A stretch of DNA of 64,000 bases. Source: Lyticum sinuosum (GTDB lineage: Bacteria > Pseudomonadota > Alphaproteobacteria > Rickettsiales > Midichloriaceae). Below the pieces are notes generated by a model. That model saw nothing but the letters and a program-made list of their open reading frames with translations. It searched no databases and was not told where the DNA came from. The stretch lies in contig NZ_JARGYU010000001.1 of NCBI RefSeq assembly GCF_034471385.1, forward strand, positions 186,001 to 250,000. Reading direction: 5' to 3'. Numbering within the stretch: the first letter of the stretch is position 1; each line of letters begins with the position of its first letter. Of this stretch, positions 18,390 to 27,767 are shown piece after piece. A program made the translations under genes and the position numbers.

Positions 18390-19727
18390 ATGATAATTTC
18401 AAGATTTGCACCAAGCCCTACAGGATTACTTCATATTGGAAACATACGTATTGCTTTATTGAATTGGATTTATACAAAATCTTTTAATGGAAAATTTATA
18501 CTACGTATTGATGATACAGATAAAGATAGATCAAATAAAAATTTTGAGGATAAGATAATAGAAGATTTAATATGGTTAGGTATAGAATGGGATTTATTTT
18601 TTCGTCAAAGTGAAAGAAATAACCGATATTTAGATATAAAAGAAGAATTAATAAGATCTGGTTATTTATATCCATGTTTTGAAACTAAAGATGAGCTTAT
18701 AAATGAAAGAAATATGCTTAGAAAAAATGGAAAACCACCGATTTATATTCGTAAATATATTTCTAATAATAAAAAGAATGAATTAATCTCATTAGGAATA
18801 AAACCATACTGGCGTTTTAAAATAGATTATGATGAGGATATAATATGGAACGATATGATTAGAGGAGAAATTAAAATTGATCCAAAAACTATATCAGATC
18901 CTATTCTTTTTAAAGAAAATGGGGATCCAACATACACAATATGTACTGTTGTTGATGATATGGATCATAATATAACAAATATTATTAGAGGAGAAGATCA
19001 TCTGACTAATAGTGCAACTCATATTAAAATATTCTCGGCATTAGGTGTAAAGAACTATCCTAAATTAGCACATATTCCTTTAGTTTATAATAAAGAAACA
19101 GATATATCAAAGAGAAGTGGAGGAGGGTTTGATATAAAATCTTTGCGAGAGTCTGGAATAGAATCCATGGTTATTAATAGTATGATGGCACTTATTGGAA
19201 CATCATATGATATTAAACCATACAAGAATATTTCAGATTTATTTATGATTTCTGATCTGAACAAAATTAGTAAATCTAGGATTTTGTATAATAGAAATGA
19301 TTTAGATATTTTGAATGAAAAATATATAAAATCATTATCATATAATGAAATAAAAAAAAGATTTAATAATATTCCAGAATTTACACATGATTTTTGGGAA
19401 TTTATTAAAAATAATATTAAAAATATTAATGAAGTAGACGAGTGGTTAAAAATATGCAATAAAAAAGTTTTTTTGTATTCTCCTAAAGATAAAGAAGAAA
19501 AAATTTTTCTTGATTTATGTGCATCACTTTTACCAGAAGGTATTCCAGATAAATCAACATGGAATATATGGATGGAAAAAATAAAAAAATTTTCTGATCG
19601 TAGTGGTAAAAATTTATTTATGCCATTACGATTATCACTTTCTGGTAAAGATAAAGGTCCTGAAATGAAAATATTAATTAGTTTTATGTCCAGAGATTTG
19701 ATTATATATAGACTTCGTTTATTTTAA
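18390..19727 (+). CDS. gltX: Glutamyl-tRNA synthetase
   Basis: A class I aminoacyl-tRNA synthetase of about 445 residues. The ATG at 18390 is chosen over 18369 because it places MIISRFAPSPTGLLHIGNIR at the protein start, as in GltX. The HIGH motif is HIGN within that segment. The KMSKS-like loop is ETDISKRSGG near 238-247. The DDTDKDRS segment near 36-43 and GEDHLTNSATHI near 200-211 are typical. Many alphaproteobacteria carry two GltX-type enzymes, one charging tRNA-Gln with Glu for the amidotransferase. Which role this copy plays cannot be decided here. The C-terminal anticodon-binding region is short but present. Confidence 0.93.
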   Translation: MIISRFAPSPTGLLHIGNIRIALLNWIYTKSFNGKFILRIDDTDKDRSNKNFEDKIIEDLIWLGIEWDLFFRQSERNNRYLDIKEELIRSGYLYPCFETKDELINERNMLRKNGKPPIYIRKYISNNKKNELISLGIKPYWRFKIDYDEDIIWNDMIRGEIKIDPKTISDPILFKENGDPTYTICTVVDDMDHNITNIIRGEDHLTNSATHIKIFSALGVKNYPKLAHIPLVYNKETDISKRSGGGFDIKSLRESGIESMVINSMMALIGTSYDIKPYKNISDLFMISDLNKISKSRILYNRNDLDILNEKYIKSLSYNEIKKRFNNIPEFTHDFWEFIKNNIKNINEVDEWLKICNKKVFLYSPKDKEEKIFLDLCASLLPEGIPDKSTWNIWMEKIKKFSDRSGKNLFMPLRLSLSGKDKGPEMKILISFMSRDLIIYRLRLF

Positions 19728-19853
19728 TTCATATTATTATATGATATAAAAACATTTTTTTTCATATCTTAAAATTTTAAAACTTTGAATTTTTTAAACT
19801 TATAATTTAGTATTACATTTAAAAATATTGATATCATATAAATTAATATTAAT

Positions 19854-22379
19854 ATGCATAGTGTAAATAATGATATAAAAGATAATATAAAATTTTCTAC
19901 TATAGATCCTTATGTTCATTTAACGATTACATGTCATTATGATGAGAAAACTCTTTTGACTAGAAATGGAGAATTAATTCAGATTATTAAAATAAAAGGA
20001 TGGGAGCATTATTATCTTAAGGATAATAATGATAATTTAAGAGAATTATTGCGAAAAGTTATTGATAAATTTATTACGAATAATGATTTTATCGTACAAT
20101 TTATTATTGTTAGAAAAAATGGTGATATTAGTCAAAGTGATAGTAATAGCCTTGATGATATAATTAATAATGATTCATCAGAAATAAACAAAAATTCTAT
20201 TAAATTTAGAGATATTTCAGCTGAAATATCTAAAAAATGGAACGAAAAAAATGATTTCTTGAATTATTTGAGAAATTATTTATATATAATAATTACACAT
20301 CGTGGTAATAAAAATAATATAGGGTGGGATAAAGTACAGAAGAATATATTTAATTCTATTGTAAAAAAGCTTTTTTTTAAAAATTTGGAAACATCAGTAC
20401 ATCAATTAAACAAAGTTACTGATAACATTATTAGATCTTTGAATAGATTTGGTTCATCTATTTTAAAAATTGTTAAGAATGATGAAGGAGTGTATATAAG
20501 TCAACCACTATCTTTTTTACGTTATATTCTTAAAATGGATGAAGAAGACGTTCTTGTAGATATTAAAGAGTCAAGTAATCAGATATGTAATAATATTAAT
20601 GTTGGATTTGATGAAAGAAATAATATAATTATAGAATCTGATAAGAGAAAATATATTAGTATATTTAGTTTAGCTAATTCTGCAAATTTAAATGAAGAAA
20701 CAGCAGAAAAAATATTACAAGTAAATTGTAAATTAATAATTAGTGAGAATATTGAATTTGTTAGAAAAAAAGAAGCGATAAGTAACTGGAAAGATCATTT
20801 TGATATTGCAGAGAAAAGTAAATGTTTAGAATTGATCAATATTGGGAATTTAAATAATATTATGTCAATTGATGACAATAAAAATAATACATTTTGTAAA
20901 CAACAAATCATATTTCAAATTAGTGGTGATAATAGTGATGATTTAGAAAAAAACATCAAGATTTTTACAGATATTACAAAAAAAATAGGATTGCCTATTG
21001 TAAGAGAGGATATAGGAGCAAATGGTTTATTTTGGTCACAATATCCAGGAAATATGCATATGTTGAGTAGAAGAAGTAAATATAATATTACATCTAATAT
21101 GGGTGTTTTTACAAATACATGGCCAATTTCTATTGGCCAGAGATTTAATTTAAAGTGGGGAGAATACTTAGTAATATTCCGCAATATTCAAAATAACAAT
21201 CCTTATTATTTTCATTTTCACGATTTAAAAAGCAATAAATCACATTGCTTTATTACTTCTTCAAGAGATCAAACAAATAATGGATCTAATATAAAACTAC
21301 ATCTTTTAGGAGGATCTTTAAAAGCAGAGCCTAATATAATTAATTTTGATCTTTCTGGTACAGATAAAAAATTTATGAAAGCAATAAAGGCAACATTTAT
21401 GATTCCTGGTGAAGACTTCTGTATTAGTTTTTCTGATATAGCTAACATACCTTCTTATCATAAGAATATAACAGATGATATAATACAGTTTGTAGAACAT
21501 ATTGCTAATTCAAATGATTATACTATTTCTAGTGAATCAAATTCAGAAGACTCAATTAATGAAACTGTTGATAATACTAATAATGATGTAAAAATAACTA
21601 AAAAAACAAATATAAAAGAATATTGGTATAATAATATATCTAATACTATCAAAAAAGCTTTTGCAATTGATAATCAGATTGGAATCACTCAAATATCACA
21701 AATTGTCACTCAAATGATCAATGATGTTGTTATGTCAACTGAATATAAAGGAATAGCAAGAAATAGATCAATTGAGTCATGGCTTAAAAACGAAGTGACA
21801 CAAAAAATTTTTGGAGATTTAGATAACTCTTTTTTTGAAAATCAAATTCAAGAATTGAAAAATAGTCATAAGTTATTAAATTTTGATTTTTCTGATTTAT
21901 TTTTAAAATCTTCAGTAAATTGTTATATTTCTGTTATAATTGTTTTACTAAAAATAGTAGAAAATCTAAATCATGATAAAAATAATATTATTTTAATTAA
22001 TAAAGCTGATTTTTTATTTGATTTACCACCACTTCTAACAGCAATTCTATGTAATATTTTAGAAGATTGTCAAAATAATAAAAATTGTATATTTATTATT
22101 TCTATAGATAATCGCGATAAATCACTCCGTTTTGTTCAAGCGCGTCATATAATGCGTAATTTTTTAAATTTTTTTATATCAACAGATAGGTATATGACAA
22201 GAGAACATCGTGCTATACTTAATTTATCTGATAATGAAATATATAATATAAAAAAATATACACAAGACAATAATACATTCTTTTTTAAAAAAGGGAATGA
22301 AAGTTTAATTATTAAATCATTAATTTATGATGATGATTTTTTATCAGATATAGAAAATATAACTCCAAATAATGGATAA
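19854..22379 (+). CDS. virB4: VirB4-family type IV secretion protein with degenerate Walker motifs
   Basis: The 841-residue product has the VirB4/TraC frame. The N-terminus reads HLTITCHYDEKTLLTRNGELIQIIKIKG (split here as TCHYDEKTLL and NGELIQIIKI). Near 388-400 lies GLFWSQYPGNMHMLSRRSKY, followed by PYYFHFHDLK near 452. The C-terminal helix/strand run includes RHIMRNFLNFFISTDR. Where VirB4 has GPTGSGKT, this protein has ITSSRDQTNNGS (about 466-477), with no P-loop Lys or Gly pattern. Where the DEA(W) Walker B is expected it has LINKADFLFD (about 712-721). ATP hydrolysis is therefore doubtful. From memory, Rickettsiales carry a second VirB4 with divergent nucleotide motifs, which this may match. 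A partner virB4 is not in the window. Confidence 0.75.
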   Translation: MHSVNNDIKDNIKFSTIDPYVHLTITCHYDEKTLLTRNGELIQIIKIKGWEHYYLKDNNDNLRELLRKVIDKFITNNDFIVQFIIVRKNGDISQSDSNSLDDIINNDSSEINKNSIKFRDISAEISKKWNEKNDFLNYLRNYLYIIITHRGNKNNIGWDKVQKNIFNSIVKKLFFKNLETSVHQLNKVTDNIIRSLNRFGSSILKIVKNDEGVYISQPLSFLRYILKMDEEDVLVDIKESSNQICNNINVGFDERNNIIIESDKRKYISIFSLANSANLNEETAEKILQVNCKLIISENIEFVRKKEAISNWKDHFDIAEKSKCLELINIGNLNNIMSIDDNKNNTFCKQQIIFQISGDNSDDLEKNIKIFTDITKKIGLPIVREDIGANGLFWSQYPGNMHMLSRRSKYNITSNMGVFTNTWPISIGQRFNLKWGEYLVIFRNIQNNNPYYFHFHDLKSNKSHCFITSSRDQTNNGSNIKLHLLGGSLKAEPNIINFDLSGTDKKFMKAIKATFMIPGEDFCISFSDIANIPSYHKNITDDIIQFVEHIANSNDYTISSESNSEDSINETVDNTNNDVKITKKTNIKEYWYNNISNTIKKAFAIDNQIGITQISQIVTQMINDVVMSTEYKGIARNRSIESWLKNEVTQKIFGDLDNSFFENQIQELKNSHKLLNFDFSDLFLKSSVNCYISVIIVLLKIVENLNHDKNNIILINKADFLFDLPPLLTAILCNILEDCQNNKNCIFIISIDNRDKSLRFVQARHIMRNFLNFFISTDRYMTREHRAILNLSDNEIYNIKKYTQDNNTFFFKKGNESLIIKSLIYDDDFLSDIENITPNNG

Positions 22380-22417
22380 ATAAATATATATTTAAAATTA
22401 TTTAAAATAACTTTATT

Positions 22418-24763
22418 ATGATAAATATAATAAAATATCTGATAAAACAGAATAAAGTATTAATAATTATTCTATTTATTTTTTCTTTTGGTATAAAATA
22501 TCAAATTTCAAAACAAGAAGCATTTGCAATTTGGTTTGATACAGATTTAGAAGATTGGGAGAAGATGGGAGATAGATATTTTACAGATACAAAGGATCAA
22601 AAACCAGGAAAGGAATGGTGTGAAAGAACAGGAACAATTCATGGTAGAGAATGTGCAGCTGGACTAGATCAAAGTGAGAAAATAGTTTCTTCAGGTGATA
22701 AATATTATTTTACTATTTTTGATGATTCTATTCCAAATTGTGATAAAAGTGGATGTAGATATGGAACAGAAAAAGAAACTTTAATTTTTAATAAGTTAGA
22801 TCCTATAAGTATTTTTATCAATAGCGCTCCTCGTTGCTTGAAATACGAAGGTGAAATAGGAAGAAAAGTTGCAAGTAATGGTGATACTGTATGTTTGTAT
22901 ATTGGCGAATCTTCACAGGAATTAACAAGAAAAAGTCAATTAAGAGATCATTGTAGTGCAAAATATTGTGTATGTGCAATTATAGAACATGATGGTCGTC
23001 CATTTATTGCCGGATGTACACCTGCTATATTAGGGCCAGGATTAAAATATGAAAAATCACTATTTGATCCACATTCTATAGAAGTAGATTTATTTTGTAC
23101 GAAATCATCATGTGGTAATGAAGATGTTGTATCTTGGATTGCTAAATATAAAGATGATAGTAAAAAACCATCTTTTGATAAACCTATAATTAGATTATAT
23201 GATAACCTAAGTTTTGAAGGATATTACCCACCAAATGGACAGATGTATACATTTGGTACAGTACAATTTAACAAAAATACAAAAGATCAAATATGCTTTT
23301 ATTCATTTATGGAGCAAGAAGAAGTAGGATGTGTTCCAATTCCTGGAATTGCTCAAAATGCTTCTTTTTCTATGGTAGCATCTTATAGTTTAGTTTATAG
23401 ATATGTGACAAATCAAAGAACATCAGAAATATTACCATTTCATGGTGTTTATCCTGTTTTATTAAGTGATAATGGCAAAAAATTAGAAAAAGATAAAGTT
23501 TATTTTACATCATTTGTTACTAAAGATAATTGGGATGTTCAAAATAGAGATAATGATATAATTTTAGATGAATTGGGTTATAATACATATTATCAAAATA
23601 CAAGAACATATTCTAATCAACTATATACAGACTGTCAGTTTATTGATAAAAATTATAATAGTCCTTTAAATGGTGTGTCATATTGTTACCCTATGTCACA
23701 ATCAACTACTATAATATCTAATTTAAAATCATTTATTATACCAGATATTATATATAAAAATAGTTCTTCCGCAAATATTACTAAAAGTATAATTTCAACA
23801 TCTCCTACTAAATATGGTTTATATATGGGAATAACAGAAAATGAGAAATTTTATATATCTGATGAACGTGGTAGACTTTCAAGTTTAAATGCAACTATGA
23901 CTGCAGTTATAACAAATTCTAAAAATTTATTTCCATTATATTTAGATGTTAAAGTTGAAAAAGATAAAGATGATAAAGAATATGTATACTTGTATGATGC
24001 AGCATATTCACTGTCAAAGACATTTTATCCAAGATCAGGGATTCGTTATAGAGATCATTGTTATACAGATACAGAAGATAAAAAGTGGCCAGTTTTTGCA
24101 GATATTCCTAATGATATTCAATCTCCTTCAGAAAAGAATTACTTTTATCTAAAGAAATCTGTATTTTCAGATTATTATCCAAATTTTTCTATTAAAAGTA
24201 ATACTCCATCTGGATATATTTATGCAGAATATAATAATGATATACCAAAATTTAAAGGTAAATTAAATAAAAAATCTGAAAATATAATAAAAGAAACTGC
24301 AGTATGTCCAGGACTTTATATTGGGAGTGAAGATTCAAAAGAAAGTGATCAATCACAAGATTTAATATGTTTAGTATCATTAGGAGTATGGGATTTTATT
24401 TCTGGACAAGGGAATTCTATATTTACAGATAAGCAGCAATATGCTAAAAGTATGCTTTGTGCTGGAATACCAAATAAATGTATTATCTCTAATAATGTTC
24501 AAAATATTGCAGCTCTTGGATTAAAATCAATTGATAATTTAGATTCTCAAGAAATAAAAGTTCTGAAAAATGGAGAAACTCATTATACAGAACATAATTG
24601 CGTATCTAATATTGCATCTTGGGTTAAAACAGAAGAAAATAATCAAGATGTAACTTTAAGATGTACTAATGGACTAATGATGCCAATCGATAAAGAAACA
24701 AATGAAGTTGCTCCATATCAAGATATATGCCTAGAAAAAAGTGGAACAAATCCTAAATCTTAA
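22418..24763 (+). CDS. Exported cysteine-rich protein of unknown function next to VirB4
   Basis: A 781-residue protein starting 39 bases after virB4 on the same strand, so probably co-transcribed. Residues 1-35 form a charged then strongly hydrophobic signal or anchor (LIIILFIFSFGIKY). The rest is polar beta-rich sequence with 24 cysteines, many in short pairs (DHCSAKYCVCAII, NCDKSGC, FCTKSSC, LCAGIPNKC), which suggests disulfides in an oxidising compartment. No further transmembrane helix is visible. Gly/Pro and Tyr-rich turns (GYYPPNGQMY, PGLYIG) repeat. I do not recognise a family. Rickettsial VirB6-like proteins also carry large extracytoplasmic regions, but the TrbL/VirB6 membrane domain is missing here. 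A secretion-channel accessory or substrate is inferred only from position. Confidence 0.6.
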   Translation: MINIIKYLIKQNKVLIIILFIFSFGIKYQISKQEAFAIWFDTDLEDWEKMGDRYFTDTKDQKPGKEWCERTGTIHGRECAAGLDQSEKIVSSGDKYYFTIFDDSIPNCDKSGCRYGTEKETLIFNKLDPISIFINSAPRCLKYEGEIGRKVASNGDTVCLYIGESSQELTRKSQLRDHCSAKYCVCAIIEHDGRPFIAGCTPAILGPGLKYEKSLFDPHSIEVDLFCTKSSCGNEDVVSWIAKYKDDSKKPSFDKPIIRLYDNLSFEGYYPPNGQMYTFGTVQFNKNTKDQICFYSFMEQEEVGCVPIPGIAQNASFSMVASYSLVYRYVTNQRTSEILPFHGVYPVLLSDNGKKLEKDKVYFTSFVTKDNWDVQNRDNDIILDELGYNTYYQNTRTYSNQLYTDCQFIDKNYNSPLNGVSYCYPMSQSTTIISNLKSFIIPDIIYKNSSSANITKSIISTSPTKYGLYMGITENEKFYISDERGRLSSLNATMTAVITNSKNLFPLYLDVKVEKDKDDKEYVYLYDAAYSLSKTFYPRSGIRYRDHCYTDTEDKKWPVFADIPNDIQSPSEKNYFYLKKSVFSDYYPNFSIKSNTPSGYIYAEYNNDIPKFKGKLNKKSENIIKETAVCPGLYIGSEDSKESDQSQDLICLVSLGVWDFISGQGNSIFTDKQQYAKSMLCAGIPNKCIISNNVQNIAALGLKSIDNLDSQEIKVLKNGETHYTEHNCVSNIASWVKTEENNQDVTLRCTNGLMMPIDKETNEVAPYQDICLEKSGTNPKS

Positions 24764-24805
24764 ATTTTTAATAAATATTATAAAATAATTATAGTAATAA
24801 CTATA

Positions 24806-26143
24806 ATGAGTAAAGAAATTAATATACAAGAATCATTATCAATAGCAAATCATTTTAATATTTCATTAATTGATCTATTACCAAAATCAGCTTTAAGAAT
24901 ATTGTATTATATTCCCAACACGAGAGTTGTAGGAGGTTGGATTAGGGATATTATATATCATAATATGTTTAATTCTGATAAAAATAATTATAATTTAGAA
25001 AAGTCATTTAATGAAGATATTGATTTTGCTACAGAATTACTACCTAATGAAGTTAAAAATATATTTGATACATATAATGTAAAGACTATACTCATAGGTA
25101 TAAATCATGGTACTATTGGTGCTATAATAGATAATATATTATATGAAATTACAACTTTAAGAAAAGATGTCAAATGTGATGGAAGACATGCTGAAGTAGT
25201 TTTTGGTGTTGATTGGGTAGAAGATGCTAGAAGAAGAGATTTCACAATTAATGCTCTTAGTATGGATAAAGATGGTATAATTTATGATTATTTTAATGGA
25301 ATTAATGATATAAAGAATAATAGTTTAAAATTTATTGGGAATCCAGATAAAAGAATCAAAGAAGATTATTTAAGAATTTTACGGTATTTTAGATTTTCTT
25401 GTAAACTTAATTTATCACAAAACAAAGAATTAGAAGAAATATTTCTATCAAATTGTAGTGGTTTATTAAATATATCTGGAGAAAGAATTTTTAAAGAAAT
25501 GCAAAAAATTTTAAATTCTCAACAAGATATATTAAAAGAGGCTATAATTATGATGTATAAGAGTAATATACTAAAATATATTGGATTATTTGATGAAGAT
25601 GAATGCTTAGATAAATTATATAGTAATACGAATGAATTACTTTTCGCTAATAATGATGGGTTATTAAACTTAGCTTCTCTTATAAATTGGTGCGTAAAAA
25701 TTAAAAATAATACTTGTAATATAAGTAATATAAAAAATAATTATGAAAAAAAATTATTTTTAGCTAAAAAAATTGCTTTACAATGGAAACTTAGTAAAAA
25801 AGAAAGACAACAGCTATTAGAGTATATAATTACAAGAGATCATATTGATAACTTAGAAAAAAGATTATTTTTAGCTTATAATATTGGCTTAGAGAAATAT
25901 TATAAAATACTACAATCTGTAGTTATGCAAAATGAAATCTCTAATTATGAAAAAAGCTTATATTTATCAGAAGTAGAATTCTTAAATAAAAACCCAATTT
26001 TTCCATTAAATGGAGAAGATATCATTAATAAATTTTCAGTTTATGGTAAAAAAATTAGCTTTTTACTTAAAAAAGCTAAGGTATTATGGTTATTATCAGA
26101 AGCAAAAAATGATAAAGAATACTTATTAAATAATCTCTGCTAA
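24806..26143 (+). CDS. cca: CCA tRNA nucleotidyltransferase
   Basis: A 445-residue class II nucleotidyltransferase that adds or repairs the 3' CCA of tRNAs. The head domain has RVVGGWIRDIIYHN near 38-51, the metal-binding FNEDIDFATELLP (Asp-x-Asp within DID) near 68-80, and TLRKDVKCDGRHAEVVFG near 118-135. EDARRRDFTINALSMD near 140-155 supplies the base-selecting Arg/Asp region. The RIKEDYLRILRYFRF helix near 178-192 starts the neck. A long helical tail follows, as in alphaproteobacterial CCA enzymes. A poly(A) polymerase is the main alternative, but the RRDFTINAL-type motif and length fit CCA. It follows the Cys-rich protein by 42 bases, probably by chance. Confidence 0.9.
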   Translation: MSKEINIQESLSIANHFNISLIDLLPKSALRILYYIPNTRVVGGWIRDIIYHNMFNSDKNNYNLEKSFNEDIDFATELLPNEVKNIFDTYNVKTILIGINHGTIGAIIDNILYEITTLRKDVKCDGRHAEVVFGVDWVEDARRRDFTINALSMDKDGIIYDYFNGINDIKNNSLKFIGNPDKRIKEDYLRILRYFRFSCKLNLSQNKELEEIFLSNCSGLLNISGERIFKEMQKILNSQQDILKEAIIMMYKSNILKYIGLFDEDECLDKLYSNTNELLFANNDGLLNLASLINWCVKIKNNTCNISNIKNNYEKKLFLAKKIALQWKLSKKERQQLLEYIITRDHIDNLEKRLFLAYNIGLEKYYKILQSVVMQNEISNYEKSLYLSEVEFLNKNPIFPLNGEDIINKFSVYGKKISFLLKKAKVLWLLSEAKNDKEYLLNNLC

Positions 26144-26314
26144 AAATAATATTAATTTTTAACTATTAAAATATTAATAAAAATGATAAAAAATCAATAT
26201 TAATCAATAATTTTAATATTTTTGATAAAAATAAAATTTTTAATAAAAAATATTGTTATCACAGTAGAGTTTACTAATACGTATTAATATTTTATTATAT
26301 ATAATAATTGATTA

Positions 26315-27586
26315 TTATAATTGATTAACTTGACTTTCTTGTGATCTAAAATTGTATATTATTTTTATAGAATGCAGAGTAATACCTAGTCCAATATCAG
26401 CAAGTAGGCATGCAGCTCCTATAGTATTAGTATATAAAATACAAGTTGTACTTAAAATACTACCTAGAATAACAGATTTAAATGCTTCTTTTTGAGACAT
26501 TATATTTTTTTCTCTACTTTGATTATTTATCTCACGCTCCATTGAAGATGATAAAATAGGAACTGCATTTTGAATAAGATTTTCTTGTTGTTGAGTAGAA
26601 GTTTCATTATTATTAGTTTTCACCATATTATTATTTGAACTTGTTAGTAATTCAGATTGCACATTTTCATTAATATCAAGTTTATTTTCTCTAGAATTAT
26701 AATATTTATAAGTTTTATATGAATTTTTAATAAGATTAAAAACTAGAAGACTTATTGGGATAACAAATAAACTAACATTAATTAATGCTAAAGCATAGAA
26801 AACTAAAAAAGTTGCAGAAGAAATTAATAAAGTAATACTTATATGTTTTAATGCTTCATAAAGTAATGTTAACATACCATATTGTTTATTTTTACCAAAG
26901 AAACTAGCAGAATTAAAAAACGAAAGTAATATAATATGAGAAAAAAGTTTTCTATATTTATATTTTCCGAGTTCATATTTATATTTATTTTCAATAGCTC
27001 TTGATAGGAATAAACTTTCTATATTATAATTAAAACAAATTACATCTCCTGAAAGCATTGCATCACAATTTTGGTAAATTTCATTAATTTTTTGTTTCAA
27101 ATATTTATAAGAAACAACCATAACTGTTATAGCAAAAATTAATACAAGTATAGCATCATTTTTTTTATTTCTTTCATTATCTTCTTGGTTACTTGTTTTA
27201 TATTTATTTTCATGAAAAATTTTTATAAATGTTACATTATTGACAATTATAGGTTGTTGATTTGATTGTCTGTTGTTACGTATATTTTTGTATCTTTCCC
27301 TTATGTTTGTACTATAGAAATTTCCATTATATTGTTGGTTTACATCATCATTTTCCTGAGTTTTTTCTATATTGTTGTTTATACCATCTTGATTTTGTTG
27401 TATTTTTTCATATTCGATAGCAGAAGATATTATTACTTGCGAGAGAATTGTTCTATGAATATCATATTCTTTAGAAAACCAATTATTTATTGAATTAAAT
27501 ATACTTTTTTTATTAGAATTTTGTTGATATGGTTGGTTTTCCACATATATTTGAGAATTTTTTGGATAATCTGTATTAATTTGCAT
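26315..27586 (-). CDS. Multi-pass membrane protein of unknown function
   Basis: A 423-residue protein not recognised. Residues 1-140 are polar and Asn/Gln-rich. Likely transmembrane helices lie at about 143-162 (AILVLIFAITVMVVSYKYL), 246-268 and 270-288 (KHISITLLISSATFLVFY, then VIPISLLVFNLI), and 370-408 (SVILGSILSTTCILYTNT and AACLLADIGLGITL). A weaker helix may lie at 214-230. A second Asn/Gln-rich linker spans 300-365. There is no signal peptide and no enzymatic motif. Both flanking genes are divergent or convergent, so context gives no clue. Long Gln/Asn tails flanking membrane helices are compatible with a host-exposed or structural protein, but that is only inference. Confidence 0.55.
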   Translation of the reverse strand: MQINTDYPKNSQIYVENQPYQQNSNKKSIFNSINNWFSKEYDIHRTILSQVIISSAIEYEKIQQNQDGINNNIEKTQENDDVNQQYNGNFYSTNIRERYKNIRNNRQSNQQPIIVNNVTFIKIFHENKYKTSNQEDNERNKKNDAILVLIFAITVMVVSYKYLKQKINEIYQNCDAMLSGDVICFNYNIESLFLSRAIENKYKYELGKYKYRKLFSHIILLSFFNSASFFGKNKQYGMLTLLYEALKHISITLLISSATFLVFYALALINVSLFVIPISLLVFNLIKNSYKTYKYYNSRENKLDINENVQSELLTSSNNNMVKTNNNETSTQQQENLIQNAVPILSSSMEREINNQSREKNIMSQKEAFKSVILGSILSTTCILYTNTIGAACLLADIGLGITLHSIKIIYNFRSQESQVNQL

Positions 27587-27767
27587 AATATTTAAAATTT
27601 ATAATTAATTTTTATTAAAAAAGAGTTTTATATGTAAAAATTACATATAGCCATATTATATATATTTTTTATAAATAGTATACAAATATTTTAATTTATA
27701 ATTTACTAAGATAACTTAAAGCTATATAAAATATAAAAAATAAATTAATTAATAAATTTAATAAAAT

